Positions 7,899 through 17,100 are shown, numbered from the stretch's first letter. The stretch: 23,209 bases of DNA from Saprospiraceae bacterium (GCA_014379065.1 JACMMM010000417.1:1-23209), one strand, 5' to 3'. Notes: generated by a model from the letters alone, not told the origin. Made by a program: numbers and translations.

Positions 7899-8099
7899 AT
7901 GCCAAATCCAAAATGGCGGCACTCCAAGCGCCGCAAGCGCGCTCGCCGCACACACGACCACGCATTAATGCCTACACTGGGCACTTGCAAGACTACTGGA
8001 GAAGTCCACATGTTCCACCACGCTTACACTGTGGAAGGCGACCTGTACTACCGTGGTCAAGTGCTGGTGCCGGGCAAAGCCCGAGCCGCAGAAGAGTAG
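7899..8099 (+). CDS. rpmF: 50S ribosomal protein L32
   Basis: The protein has 66 residues, with the L32 opening M-P-N-P-K followed by a Lys/Arg-rich stretch, R-R-T-H-D-H-A and the later Y-Y-R-G-Q-V. It is a structural protein of the large ribosomal subunit. Only one cysteine (Cys30) remains where zinc-binding L32 has four. This zinc-independent form is, to my knowledge, the usual one in many Bacteroidota, so it is not a defect. The gene follows DUF177 and precedes a terminator at 8131-8175. An in-frame alternative shifted ORF across the same bases is a shadow. Confidence 0.95.
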   Translation: MPNPKWRHSKRRKRARRTHDHALMPTLGTCKTTGEVHMFHHAYTVEGDLYYRGQVLVPGKARAAEE

Positions 8100-8130
8100 T
8101 AACGCCTCTTTTTAAAGAAGGCATGAGGAG

Positions 8131-8175
8131 GCTCCAATCCCGCTGGTCGGGATATATGGGGCTTTTTCTGTTTTT
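8131..8175 (+). terminator. Rho-independent terminator after rpmF
   Basis: An outer stem GCTCCA (8131-8136) with TGGGGC (8157-8162), containing one G-T wobble, encloses an inner perfect stem ATCCCG/CGGGAT (8137-8142/8148-8153). A T-rich run TTTTTCTGTTTTT follows at 8163-8175. It ends the DUF177-rpmF unit 12 bp before ridA. Confidence 0.7.
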
Positions 8176-8187
8176 AAATACCACAAA

Positions 8188-8568
8188 ATGAAGCAACTCG
8201 TCAACACTCCCACCGCCCCACTGCCCATCGGGCCTTACAACCAGGCTGTTGCGTACAATGGCCTTCTCTTCGTCTCTGGCCAAATTGCCATTGACCCCGC
8301 TACGGGCGAACTGGTTTTGGACAACATCGAAAATGAAACGCACCGCGTACTTCAAAACCTGAAAGCAATTGTAGAAGCCGCCGAGAGCAGCCTCGAAAAA
8401 GTGTTAAAAGCCACGGTATTCGTGAAGGATATGAACCTTTTTGGCCGAATTAATGTAGTCTACGGGGAATATTTCAAACCCGAATTCGCGCCAGCTCGCG
8501 AACTGGTTCAGGTGTCCGAACTTCCTAAGTTTGTGAATATCGAGATTTCTGTTATTGCTTCCATTTAA
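8188..8568 (+). CDS. ridA: RidA family enamine/imine deaminase
   Basis: The protein has 126 residues, the usual family length. RidA hydrolyses reactive 2-aminoacrylate and related enamines released by PLP enzymes, protecting them from damage; it acts as a cytoplasmic trimer. Visible family features are T-P-T-A-P-L-P-I-G-P-Y (with Tyr17), F-V-S-G-Q-I near 28-33, the substrate-carboxylate Arg104 in P-A-R, and Glu119 near the end (N-I-E-I). The residue after I-G-P-Y is Asn rather than the common Ser, and P-A-R-E replaces P-A-R-S, so it may be a divergent subgroup. The start is the ATG just after the rpmF terminator; no clear promoter was found in the 12-bp gap. It is followed by a long inverted repeat and trpS. 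Confidence 0.92.
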   Translation: MKQLVNTPTAPLPIGPYNQAVAYNGLLFVSGQIAIDPATGELVLDNIENETHRVLQNLKAIVEAAESSLEKVLKATVFVKDMNLFGRINVVYGEYFKPEFAPARELVQVSELPKFVNIEISVIASI

Positions 8569-8570
8569 AG

Positions 8571-8639
8571 GGTTGATAAAGGTTTATAAGGTTGATGAAG
8601 GTTGATAGCCTCCATCAACTTTATAAACCTTTATCAACC
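8571..8639. repeat. 27-bp inverted repeat between ridA and trpS, built of GGTTGAT words
   Basis: Arms 8571-8597 and 8613-8639 are complementary at 26 of 27 positions around a 15-nt loop. The left arm and loop contain GGTTGAT three times (8571, 8590, 8600), and the reverse word ATCAACC occurs at 8633 and 8643. The element begins 2 bp after the ridA stop and ends 13 bp before the trpS ATG. It has no T-tract, so a simple terminator is not obvious. An in-frame TTG start for trpS at 8602 would read through it and is rejected. Confidence 0.88.
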
Positions 8640-8652
8640 TCATCAACCTGTT

Positions 8653-9654
8653 ATGAAAAACGTTCTCTCAGCCGTTCAGCCCACAGGCGACCTCCATCTT
8701 GGCAACTATTTCGGTGCAGTACAAAACTGGGTGCGCATCCAAGAGGATTACAATTGCCTTTATGGCGTGGTAGACTACCACTCCATGACCATGCCTTACA
8801 ACCCTATACAGCTCAGAGAAAACACTTGGAAAATGGTTTTTTACCTGCTGGCTTGTGGTATCAAGCCAGAGAACTTGTTTATCCAGAGTCTGGTACCAGA
8901 ACATGCCGAATTGGCGTGGATACTTGGCTGCACCACGAGTTATGGTGAACTAACGCGCATGACGCAGTTCAAGGACAAAATAGACCAGCTTCACGAGACC
9001 GACAAAGATGCCTTTGTGAGTCTCGGGCTTTTTGCTTATCCCGTACTCCAAGCCGCTGATATTCTGATATATCATGCTGACTATGTTCCGATTGGCAAAG
9101 ACCAAGAGCAGCACCTGGAACTTTCCAGGAATATTGCCCAGCGTTTCAACCATCAATTTGGGAAGGAATATTTTGTACATCCCGAGCCGCTCTTCACCGA
9201 AACGCCAAAAATCCTCTCCCCAGCCGACCCTAACAAAAAGATGAGCAAAAGCCTCGGTGAAAAGCACTACATCAATCTTTTTGGCGAAGAGGATCGTGTT
9301 CGCAAACAAATAAAATCCGCCGTAACCGACACGGGCGAAGCGGTGGAAGGCGTCATGAGTGCGGGAGTTAAAAATCTATTTGAGCTCCTTCGTGCAAGTA
9401 GAGAAATGGATGCCCATGATTCGCTGATGGCTGACTATCTGGCAAATGCACTTCGTTACAGCGACCTGAAAGAAAGTGTGGCAAATGCTGTGGTCAATCT
9501 CATCAACCCGTTCCGCGAACGCCTGGCGGAATTGGAGGCCGACAAGAAAAACGTGAAAAGTCAAATACAGGAGGCCAGTGCGGTGACCCGAAAAAGAGCC
9601 CAGCAAACACTGCGTGAGGTGCGGGAACTTACAGGGCTGGGGTCTCTAAAATAA
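8653..9654 (+). CDS. trpS: Tryptophanyl-tRNA synthetase
   Basis: The protein has 333 residues and is a cytoplasmic class I aminoacyl-tRNA synthetase that charges tRNA-Trp. The nucleotide-binding HIGH-type motif is H15-L-G-N after S-A-V-Q-P-T-G-D-L, and the K-M-S-K-S loop is at 196-200. The conserved P-V-L-Q-A-A-D-I-L and G-K-D-Q-E-Q-H-L-E-L segments that line the tryptophan pocket are present. The ATG at 8653 gives the standard N-terminus; an upstream TTG at 8602 would add residues encoded by the inverted repeat and is unlikely. The gene ends 33 bp before a strong terminator stem. Confidence 0.97.
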   Translation: MKNVLSAVQPTGDLHLGNYFGAVQNWVRIQEDYNCLYGVVDYHSMTMPYNPIQLRENTWKMVFYLLACGIKPENLFIQSLVPEHAELAWILGCTTSYGELTRMTQFKDKIDQLHETDKDAFVSLGLFAYPVLQAADILIYHADYVPIGKDQEQHLELSRNIAQRFNHQFGKEYFVHPEPLFTETPKILSPADPNKKMSKSLGEKHYINLFGEEDRVRKQIKSAVTDTGEAVEGVMSAGVKNLFELLRASREMDAHDSLMADYLANALRYSDLKESVANAVVNLINPFRERLAELEADKKNVKSQIQEASAVTRKRAQQTLREVRELTGLGSLK

Positions 9655-9687
9655 TTATTTGGGTTGGATGATGGAAGCATTATTCAG

Positions 9688-9733
9688 GCATAAAAAAGCC
9701 GCTAAGATCAACTTCTTAGCGGCTTTTTTATGC
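9688..9733. terminator. Terminator after trpS
   Basis: A perfect 20-bp stem (9688-9707 with 9714-9733) and 6-nt loop, containing A6 on the left and T7 on the right around a GC-rich AGCCGCTAAGA top. The symmetry would allow termination in both directions. It closes the trpS transcript. Confidence 0.93.
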
Positions 9734-9859
9734 TTCAAAATGCCAAATGACCAATAGTAGCATTTCGTCAATCATTTCGAATCAGGTCAGAACCTTTTAA
9801 TTTTATATCTGTTGTTTCGGTTTTTTACAAAATTTATTCACAAACAAAAACAGATTAAC

Positions 9860-11653
9860 ATGAAAGTAAGATCCTGCCTTTTCTCTCTCCTTTTCTCCTT
9901 TATCCTACCAAATCTTGTATCCGCACAAGGCCCCAACAATCGCCTGCTTTTTGTAGCCGACCTTACGGGTGGCCAGGAAGTGCCTTCCGTGACAACTGCT
10001 GCCCGTGGGGTCGCCACCTTCTTGTTCTCGGAAGACCTTTCCACCATCACCGTCCATGCTGTTTTTAGTGGCTTGAGCGGCCCTATAACGGCCTCACATG
10101 TCCACAGTGGCATTGAAGGGATAAGTGGCCCCGTTTTCACTAATTTTTCGAGCAACATAGACAACCACAGCCTGAATGCCACGATCACTAATCCGGTCGG
10201 TTTCCTTGCCAAAGCCTTAAGAAAAGAGCTCTACCTTAATGTACACACCTCTGCCAACCCAGGAGGCGAAATTCGCGGCCAACTGGTTTTGATGACCGAT
10301 GTCCAATACGCTGCAATACTGAATGGCTTAGAGGAAGTTCCATCTGTTTTGACCACTGCTACCGGAGTATTTAGGTTTACCTATTTCCCCGGAAATACGA
10401 AAGGTCATTATATCGCTTCCTACAACGGGCTGTCTGGCGCCGCTACTGCCGCGCACATCCACAACGCTGCAACAGGCGTATCGGGCCCCGTGGTGACTCC
10501 CTTGTCCACAGGTTTGCCCAACACTTATGTGGGCGACCTCGATTTTTCTGCGCTGCCTGCCGATTTCCTCCAAAAATTGAAAGACAAGCTCCTCTATGTC
10601 AATGTGCATACGGCAGCCAACCCGGGCGGCGAAATTCGCGGGCAATTGAAATCTCTCGGCCCCATAACCTTTGAAACTGTGCTGAACGGCGATCAGGAAA
10701 CGCCCCCGGTCACGACATCAGCCATTGGAACAGCGGTTGCCAGCCTCAATCCGACGCTGGATTCCTTGACGTACTTTGTGTCTGTCACAGGGCTTACCCC
10801 AACTGCCGCGCATTTTCATACGGGGCCCGCAGGAACCGCCGGACCAGTCCTTGTTCCTTTGGCCACGCCTGCTCCGAATTTTTATACGGGTACTGTGGCT
10901 ATAACACCAACCCAGCTTGCCAATTTTCTTAAAGGAGGTGTATATGTCAATGTACACACGGCTGCAAACCCCGGTGGCGAAATTCGCGGACAGATGGAGT
11001 CAAACCTTCGCCGTGTGTATGCCTTCGACCTTTGTGGAGATCAGGAAGTGCCTTCCAATAATTCGCCAGCGTTGGGCGCAGCAGCCGTGACTGTGGATCA
11101 TCTGAATACAAACCTGAGCTATCTCTACATAGTAGATGGCTTGAGTGGGCCAGCTTCTGCCGCCCATATACACAATGGAGCCTTTGGTGTCAGTGGATCC
11201 GTATTGAAGCCGCTAAATACTCCTTCACCGACGGCAACTGGAGTCATTCAAATTACTGGCAATGATGCGGTACTCTTCGAATCGGATAATACATACATTA
11301 ATGTACATACTGCAGCCTTCCCTGGCGGTGAAATCAGGGGGCAGCTGCGGCGTGCAATTACCTGTGCCGAAAACGTGGGTGTACACAACCCGGTCATTTC
11401 AGAAATGAGTGTTTTCCCCAATCCAAGCTCGGGGCAAACAGAAATCCGACTTGAAGTGGCCGAAGCCTTTGAGGGCCAATTGGTTCTGACCGACCTGACT
11501 GGAAAAATCATCCGCAGTGAAAATCATACTTTCACCGCTGGCTCGCAGGTTTTGCCCGTCAATCTCAGTGCTTTGCCTGTGGGCTTATATGTTGCGCAAA
11601 TCAGGTCAACAGAGCATGGGATCGTGGCTTCGTTTAAAATGGTAAAGGAATAA
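9860..11653 (+). CDS. Secreted protein with four CHRD domains and a T9SS sorting domain
   Basis: The protein has 597 residues from the ATG at 9860; an in-frame TTG 48 bp upstream would hide the signal peptide. A Sec signal (K2, R4, hydrophobic 7-20, S-A-Q) is followed by four tandem CHRD domains at about 29-144, 148-265, 269-381 and 385-498. Each opens with G-x-Q/E-E-V/T-P and ends with V-H-T-x-x-x-P-G-G-E-I-R-G-Q. CHRD is the chordin-derived beta domain, common in bacterial surface proteins with no settled biochemical role. The last ~80 residues (V-F-P-N-P-S-S-G, later L-P-V-G-L-Y) form a T9SS type A sorting domain, so the product is exported and probably surface-attached. The conserved His in each domain (A-x-H-x-H) could bind metal, which is inference. 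It is followed by a strong bidirectional terminator. Confidence 0.93.
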   Translation: MKVRSCLFSLLFSFILPNLVSAQGPNNRLLFVADLTGGQEVPSVTTAARGVATFLFSEDLSTITVHAVFSGLSGPITASHVHSGIEGISGPVFTNFSSNIDNHSLNATITNPVGFLAKALRKELYLNVHTSANPGGEIRGQLVLMTDVQYAAILNGLEEVPSVLTTATGVFRFTYFPGNTKGHYIASYNGLSGAATAAHIHNAATGVSGPVVTPLSTGLPNTYVGDLDFSALPADFLQKLKDKLLYVNVHTAANPGGEIRGQLKSLGPITFETVLNGDQETPPVTTSAIGTAVASLNPTLDSLTYFVSVTGLTPTAAHFHTGPAGTAGPVLVPLATPAPNFYTGTVAITPTQLANFLKGGVYVNVHTAANPGGEIRGQMESNLRRVYAFDLCGDQEVPSNNSPALGAAAVTVDHLNTNLSYLYIVDGLSGPASAAHIHNGAFGVSGSVLKPLNTPSPTATGVIQITGNDAVLFESDNTYINVHTAAFPGGEIRGQLRRAITCAENVGVHNPVISEMSVFPNPSSGQTEIRLEVAEAFEGQLVLTDLTGKIIRSENHTFTAGSQVLPVNLSALPVGLYVAQIRSTEHGIVASFKMVKE

Positions 11654-11660
11654 GCATCCT

Positions 11661-11719
11661 TTGCAGTCATAAAAAAACCGCCCGGAGAGATTCTCCGGGC
11701 GGTTTTTTTATGACTGCAA
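11661..11719. terminator. Bidirectional terminator between convergent genes
   Basis: A perfect 28-bp stem (11661-11688 with 11692-11719) and 3-nt loop with a GC-rich top (CCGCCCGGAGA), an A7 run on the left and a T7 run on the right. It sits between the CHRD gene (plus) and the Cys-rich gene (minus), and can terminate both. Confidence 0.95.
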
Positions 11720-11729
11720 TCAGTATTAA

Positions 11730-12140
11730 TTACTGTTCTGATTTTTTCTCGCCGGGCTTAGCGCAGCAAGATTTACCAGAAGCAGCACCACCAGCGCAGC
11801 AGGCTTTCTTTTCGCCAGCCGTGCAAGACTTTTTGACCATGCCTTCCGTAGCATTGGCAGAAGCCGTTTTCGGAGCGACATTGACAAAAGCATTAGAAGC
11901 CTCATCGAATTGTACGCTTACAAACTTTACGTTGCCTTGAGCGTCGGCTTCTTTGCGAACGTAGGCGATAGAGCCGTCTTCAGCTTGACGCTTTTCGATG
12001 GTAGCATCAGAGGTCGCAGCTTTGGCAGCTTTGCTTGCGCAGCAGGATTTGCCAGCAGATGCTGCACTGTGGCAAGATTGAGCGTTAGCAGCGATGCCAA
12101 ACGCAAGGAAGAAGGCGAAGAAAAAAATCGCTTTTTTCAT
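11730..12140 (-). CDS. Small cysteine-rich exported protein of unknown function
   Basis: The protein has 136 residues from the ATG at 12140; an earlier in-frame ATG at 12188 adds 16 residues before the signal peptide and lies on top of the predicted promoter, so it is rejected. The signal peptide is 1-20 (K2, K3, F-rich core, A-N-A). The mature part has two cysteine clusters, Cys23, 33, 34 and Cys106, 114, 115, 125, 126, around a Cys-free middle (45-100) containing V-K-F-V-S-V-Q-F-D-E-A-S-N-A-F-V. Lys and Ala are abundant near the clusters. I recall similar short proteins with C-C pairs in other Bacteroidota, but none with an assigned function. Paired cysteines suggest metal binding or disulfides in the periplasm. 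It ends 11 bp from the shared terminator. Confidence 0.8.
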   Translation of the reverse strand: MKKAIFFFAFFLAFGIAANAQSCHSAASAGKSCCASKAAKAATSDATIEKRQAEDGSIAYVRKEADAQGNVKFVSVQFDEASNAFVNVAPKTASANATEGMVKKSCTAGEKKACCAGGAASGKSCCAKPGEKKSEQ

Positions 12141-12195
12141 GAGTGAAAAGGTGTGATTGAATGTGAAATAATTTGTTTTTGCTTTCAAAGCGATC

Positions 12196-12203
12196 CAAAA
12201 GTA
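12196..12203 (-). promoter_or_regulatory. Predicted -7 box of the Cys-rich protein gene
   Basis: On the minus strand the bases read TACTTTTG, an exact TAnnTTTG match. The -33 region about 19 bp upstream is only T-rich (TTTTCG). Transcription would start near 12190, about 50 nt before the ATG at 12140. Confidence 0.5.
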
Positions 12204-12255
12204 GAACGCTTTACCCGAAACGAAAACCGTTTAGGGATATTTTAACAGGGAAGGG

Positions 12256-12349
12256 GCGTCATTGGGTCATTGCGTCATTGGGTCATTGCGTCATTAAGGT
12301 CATTTACAGAAACGCCCAATGACCTCAATGACGAAATGACTCAATGACG
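12256..12349. repeat. Octamer array and imperfect inverted repeat downstream of the S41 protease gene
   Basis: Five consecutive octamers alternate GCGTCATT and GGGTCATT at 12256-12295, i.e. 2.5 exact copies of a 16-bp unit. The right half (12314-12349) carries the complement in degenerate form: 12326-12349 pairs with 12257-12280 at 22 of 24 positions. No T-tract is present. The element lies between the S41 protease stop and the promoter of the Cys-rich gene, both on the minus strand. Confidence 0.85.
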
Positions 12350-12352
12350 ACA

Positions 12353-13981
12353 TTACCCTCCTTTTCCTGACAAAATCAGATTGTACCGGGCCGTGTCATT
12401 GAGCAGTTTTACGGCTTCTTTTACTTCTGGATCGTTCACGAGGTTTTTGCGCACTTTACCGCGCTGAAAGTAGTAACGCCCGACAATTTCTTGTTCAATT
12501 TCGTGCAGGATACGATCTCGCTGTTTCACCAGTTCCCCCTTTTTCTCAGCCTTTATTTTGTTTTCCAAAGATTGGATTTCTGTTTCCAAAGGCCAGTTTT
12601 CGCGCACGGCGGTTTCGCGCAACTCCGCCAGTTTTTTCTCTGAAAGGGTTTGATAATCAAAGTTTTTGGATAGCACGAATTTTGAAAAATCATCAAAATT
12701 TGTGAACTCAAAAATTTCAACCGAATCAATGGAAGGCCGTTTTTGAGCAAATTGGGTGGCGTAGTCAAAAATCACATTTTGATCCAGCAGAGCTTTCACC
12801 ACCCCCATGGCCGTGTCGTGTGGCAAAAGGACATCTGGCTTGATGCCACCGCCATCGAGCACGGTGCGGCCATTGCGGGTTTTGAACTGCGCACGTTCGG
12901 CTTCGGGGATATCAACCGGTTCGCCGTCCTTGTAACGCACCGATTGGATGCAACGGCCCGATGGGACGTAATATTTCGCCGTAGTGAGTTTGATGCGGGC
13001 ATTGTAGCCAAGCTCTTTAGTGTTTTGCACCAACCCCTTTCCGTAGCTGCGCTGTCCCATGATGACGCCGCGGTCCAGATCTTGCAAGGCCCCTGCCGTG
13101 ACTTCACTGGCTGAAGCACTCATCTTGTCCATCAACACCACGAGCGGAATCTCTTTGTCGTTCGGCGAGTGTTGTGTGCGCAGATTGAGGTCCCATTCCG
13201 GCACTTTCCCACGGGTGCTGGCCACGAGTTCACCTTTGGGCACAAAAACGTTGACCAGATTGACGGCTTCGTTCAGGAGGCCGCCGCCGTTGTGGCGCAA
13301 ATCTAGGATAACACCCTTCAAACCAGGATATTTCTGTTTCAGTTTGATCAAGGCATCGCCTACATTTTGGGCGGCGTTTTCGGTAAAGGTCGTGAGGTTG
13401 ATATAACCGATACCGTCTGCAACCAGACCGGAGTGCGGCACATTGGGGATATTGACTTCACCGCGCTCAAGGCTGATTTTCAGGTCTTTATCTTCTCCCG
13501 GCCGACGAATGACCAGATTGGTTTTGGTGCCTGGAAAACCACGCAAGAATTCTTGCACCTGCTGTTCGCTGCGGCCTTTGGCGCTTTGGCCATCTATGCT
13601 CACCAAGGCATCACCCACTTTTAGACCCGCTTTATGGGCCGGGCTGTTCTCGATGATTTCAATGAGTACGACATAATCTCCTACGCGCTCGCCTGTAGCG
13701 CCCAAGCCATTGTATTTGCCGTCTACCTGAATGCGGTAGGCTTCTATATCCGTTTCTGAAATATAGTTGGTGAAAGGGTCAAGACCTTCGAGCATAGCAT
13801 CCATACCCCGGCGCATCACCTGGTTGGGGTCGAGCGCGTCCACATAAGCGTGGTTCACCTCACGGTAGGCATTGGCAAAAATCTCCATGTTCTTCGCAAT
13901 GTCGAAGTAGTTGGCCTGCGCCTGCAGCAGCGTTAGCGCGAAGAATGGGGAGATTAGTAGTAATTTGAGTTTGTTTTTCAT
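12353..13981 (-). CDS. S41 family C-terminal processing peptidase (CtpA-like)
   Basis: The protein has 542 residues. A signal peptide occupies about 1-22 (L-L-Q-A-Q-A), so it acts in the periplasm. A PDZ domain spans about 85-175 (G-L-G-A at 92-95, later S-P-A-H-K-A-G-L-K-V-G-D) and an S41 catalytic core about 185-390. The catalytic dyad is Ser290 (in M-S-A-S-A-S-E) and Lys315 (in R-S-Y-G-K-G), 25 residues apart as in the plant D1 processing protease. A Lys/Glu-rich helical C-terminal part (about 395-542) is longer than in minimal CtpA. The family trims or degrades envelope proteins from their C-termini. The ATG at 13981 is preceded by a 15-bp hairpin 12 bp upstream, which would lie in the leader. 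Transcription runs the same way as the T9SS genes to its right. Confidence 0.93.
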   Translation of the reverse strand: MKNKLKLLLISPFFALTLLQAQANYFDIAKNMEIFANAYREVNHAYVDALDPNQVMRRGMDAMLEGLDPFTNYISETDIEAYRIQVDGKYNGLGATGERVGDYVVLIEIIENSPAHKAGLKVGDALVSIDGQSAKGRSEQQVQEFLRGFPGTKTNLVIRRPGEDKDLKISLERGEVNIPNVPHSGLVADGIGYINLTTFTENAAQNVGDALIKLKQKYPGLKGVILDLRHNGGGLLNEAVNLVNVFVPKGELVASTRGKVPEWDLNLRTQHSPNDKEIPLVVLMDKMSASASEVTAGALQDLDRGVIMGQRSYGKGLVQNTKELGYNARIKLTTAKYYVPSGRCIQSVRYKDGEPVDIPEAERAQFKTRNGRTVLDGGGIKPDVLLPHDTAMGVVKALLDQNVIFDYATQFAQKRPSIDSVEIFEFTNFDDFSKFVLSKNFDYQTLSEKKLAELRETAVRENWPLETEIQSLENKIKAEKKGELVKQRDRILHEIEQEIVGRYYFQRGKVRKNLVNDPEVKEAVKLLNDTARYNLILSGKGG

Positions 13982-13992
13982 GTATAGTATGC

Positions 13993-14025
13993 AAACCTCG
14001 TAGGTTTTATAAACCTACGAGGTTT
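13993..14025. repeat. 15-bp palindrome, AACCTCGTAGGTT family
   Basis: Arms 13993-14007 and 14011-14025 are perfectly complementary around a 3-nt loop. It lies 12 bp upstream of the S41 protease start, on the leader side, and downstream of the metalloprotease gene stop. The core is identical to that of the hairpin at 21821-21854. Confidence 0.85.
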
Positions 14026-14117
14026 AAACGAAAGTTTAGAAATGCACTCGTCAAGAATGAATAGACGCAATAAAGCATCATTAGTTGTCCAAAGAAAAAG
14101 AGTTTTAGACAAAACCC

Positions 14118-17100
14118 TTACTCCACCACCAGTTTCCGCACCCCCGCGCCAGCCTCGGTTTCCACCCGCACGACATAAATGCCCTTGGGCAATTGGGCAA
14201 GATCAATTTGTGAGCGCTCCTGCCCAGTGCTCATATTTTCAGTGCGAACCAATTGTCCGGCCATGTTGAAAAGGCTCACTCGTGCTGCCGATTCCAAGGC
14301 CTGGCCAAAAGCCACCCAAACCGAACTTCCTGCCGGATTGGGGAAAATCGAGAAGTCAATGGCCTTAAAATCAATATTTTGCGTACCTACAAACGGCTGG
14401 GCCACAAACATGGGCGTGCCCAGGAAACCGCCTTCTCCGTCCGAGACGACAAATCGGAATCCATCAGGGTCTGTGCTGAAACCATAATCGAAAAACCGTA
14501 TGACCCCGGCATCAATATCCGCTTGCGTGAACTGATCTCCAGCCTTTAATTCACCAACCCCGTCTTTGGCAATGTTACCGTGTTGTGGCACGGACACCAC
14601 GGTGAAAGTGAGTTGGCCGTGGCTGTTGTTCGGATCTTCCACCAGCAGGAAGTCAGGTGTGATGGCACGATTGGCGCCCGTCGGCAGGGGCATCACGATG
14701 TTGTTCACCAAGTAAGGTGGCTGAACATTGATCGATTGGCAAAACTGGAGTTGGAAATTAGACAAAGTACCGCCCGCACCTTGGACCTTATCTTTTACAC
14801 GCAGTATCCAGATGCCCGCAGAATTTTGTCCAAGGAGAGGTGCGAGTGGGCTTTGGGGTTTATAGATGGTTCCATTGTTGGGCGGGCAGGCAAAATTACT
14901 GGGCGAAGCATCCGAAAACCCGAGATTAAAGCTGCCGTTGATACTGCCACACTTATCTTTCCAAAGCAATATATCAGTGCCTTGTGGGCTGATCAAGTGC
15001 GCCTCCAATTCCTTGAAAATTTCATGATAGCCACCGATATTGCTCACAACAATGTCACTGATGTTGCCACCCTGCACTACCGTTATGTTGGATTCAATCG
15101 TGGGCGTTCCATTGGTCGAAAAATTCTTTGGAAGGTCGTTCGCCGTGAAACTCAGACAATTTTCAGCATAGGTGGAAAAGAAATACGGCTCCAACCAAGG
15201 GTGTACGCCGCACTCGTTGCGTGGCCGCACCCGCCAGAAGTAAGCCTTGCCTTTTTCCAATAAGAAATTGATTTTCAAGGAGTCCAAGGTGGTGTTGGAG
15301 GAGGATGCCAAAATCGTTGTGAACGAGGGGCTGTCAGAAAATTGCACATCGTAATTATCGGCATCCAAGCCTTTGCCCCAGTGGAGCGTTTGCGCAAGGC
15401 CAAGATTTGTCGAACCGTCAAGCGGCGTTTGAAGGGCGAAGCCCGTGAAGTCGTTGCGCCGCAGGTGCAAGGTGACGGGGCGAAGCATCGTATCCGTCCC
15501 TGAAATGGCCCGCACCGTAAAGTTGAAATCGCCTTCCACTGCCACCGACTGGAGATTGACGCTCAACGTGCTGCTTTCCCCTGGGTTAAGGTTGGTCGCG
15601 CTAAACGAAGCCGTCGCCCCTGGCGGCAAACTGCCCAAAAGATCAAGCGCAACAGGCGTATTATAGCCCAACACGGAGGCCGTATTGACTACTGTGCTGA
15701 AATTATCGGGCAGGCAAATCGTGCTCTCATCTGCCGAAAGCCCCAAAGTCAGCGAAGGCTGCACAGGGTTTTGGATTTTGAAATTAGCGTTGGAAAGGTC
15801 AAAGAAAACGTTGTCCGCCGCCTCCACACGGGCGCGGGCTGTTGATGTCAAATTATTGGGCACCAGCACATACTGGCTGCCGTCATTCTCTGTGTTTTGC
15901 GCCAACATGATGGGGTAAGTTTGCCCCCCATCTGTGCTCAAACGGATGTTGACCTTCTGGCAATTAACCGGTGAAGCATTTGTATTGGCCACATCCCACA
16001 GCACCTGCGTTAATTCACCCACGCGCCAGATAGCGCTCGCCGAATTGGGCGAAACAACTAAAAACGGCCCGGCTGCCCCTGTAGATTTGAAGGCCACATC
16101 AGCCCAGGTTACACCCCCGCCATTGGGTTTGTTGTCGCGGGCAGTAAAGCGGAAAGTCAAGTCGCGGGTGTAGGTCGGAAGTTGTTCTGCATTGTAGAAT
16201 CCGTTGGCAAGAATCGTATTCAGGCGCGGGAAATAACGATTGGTGACATCCACTGCGGGCCAACTCCGAAATATGGCTGCGTTGCCCTCTGGTGCGCCCA
16301 GCGGTGTTTCTGGTCCGGCATCAATGCCTTCCCAAGAATAACTGAGTGCGTCTCCATCGGGATCACTGGCCGAGCCGTTCAATTCAAACGGCGTAGAGAT
16401 GGGAATACTGAAATTGTCGGGATAAGCCAGCGTTACCGTAGGAGCATGGTTTGTAGTCTCCGTCAAGGTGCCACAAGTAGCAAAAATAGCAAAATTTTTG
16501 ATTTCCTCGATGCTCCCAGCGTGATAGTACAAGTCGGCGATCGCCTGAACAAGGCCCGGGTTGCAGCCCGCGTAAGACATAATTGTGGTGCCACTTCCGG
16601 GTTCAAAAGCGGTTCCAGCGGCGCGTTGTCCATTGCCGGGTGCATCACAAAAATTCCAAGTATGGCCACCACCCAGCTGGTGTCCGACTTCCTGGCCTAC
16701 CACGTAAAGAAAGAAATCCCCATAGTCGCTTGGGCCTGAGAGCATACCCGCCGAGCAACCTCGGCCTTTGCCGTCAAAACAAGCATTTCCGCCCGCTACG
16801 CCGCCGCCGCCACGGATAAATACGTGGCCGACATCGTACGAGTTAACGTTTGTATATTGGTTGAGCACCTCCGGGTTCATCGCCATACAGGCACCATTCT
16901 CAAGAATCGGATAGGGGTCTGTGGCCGGGTCGGTAAACATCACGTATTGCGTTCCGAAGGTCAGCTGCAGGCGGATGTCAATATCGCGCTCAAAAACCGC
17001 ACTCACCATATTGGTGTACTCTGTCACCGCCGAAAGCGCCAATGGCTTGGTGCCGCCATGGTCTTGGGTGAATTCACCTACCGCTGCCACACAAAAACGG

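Noticed and set aside
7899..8099. L32 lacking three of the four zinc cysteines as a sign of decay
   Set aside because: The cysteine-poor form is, to my knowledge, normal in many Bacteroidota, and the rest of the protein is intact.
12256..12295. Possible CRISPR array
   Set aside because: Repeats are 8 bp and contiguous with no spacers, and no cas genes are present.
14580..15263. 227-codon plus-strand reading frame
   Set aside because: It lies wholly opposite the metalloprotease-like gene, whose domains are recognisable; the product has no recognisable features.
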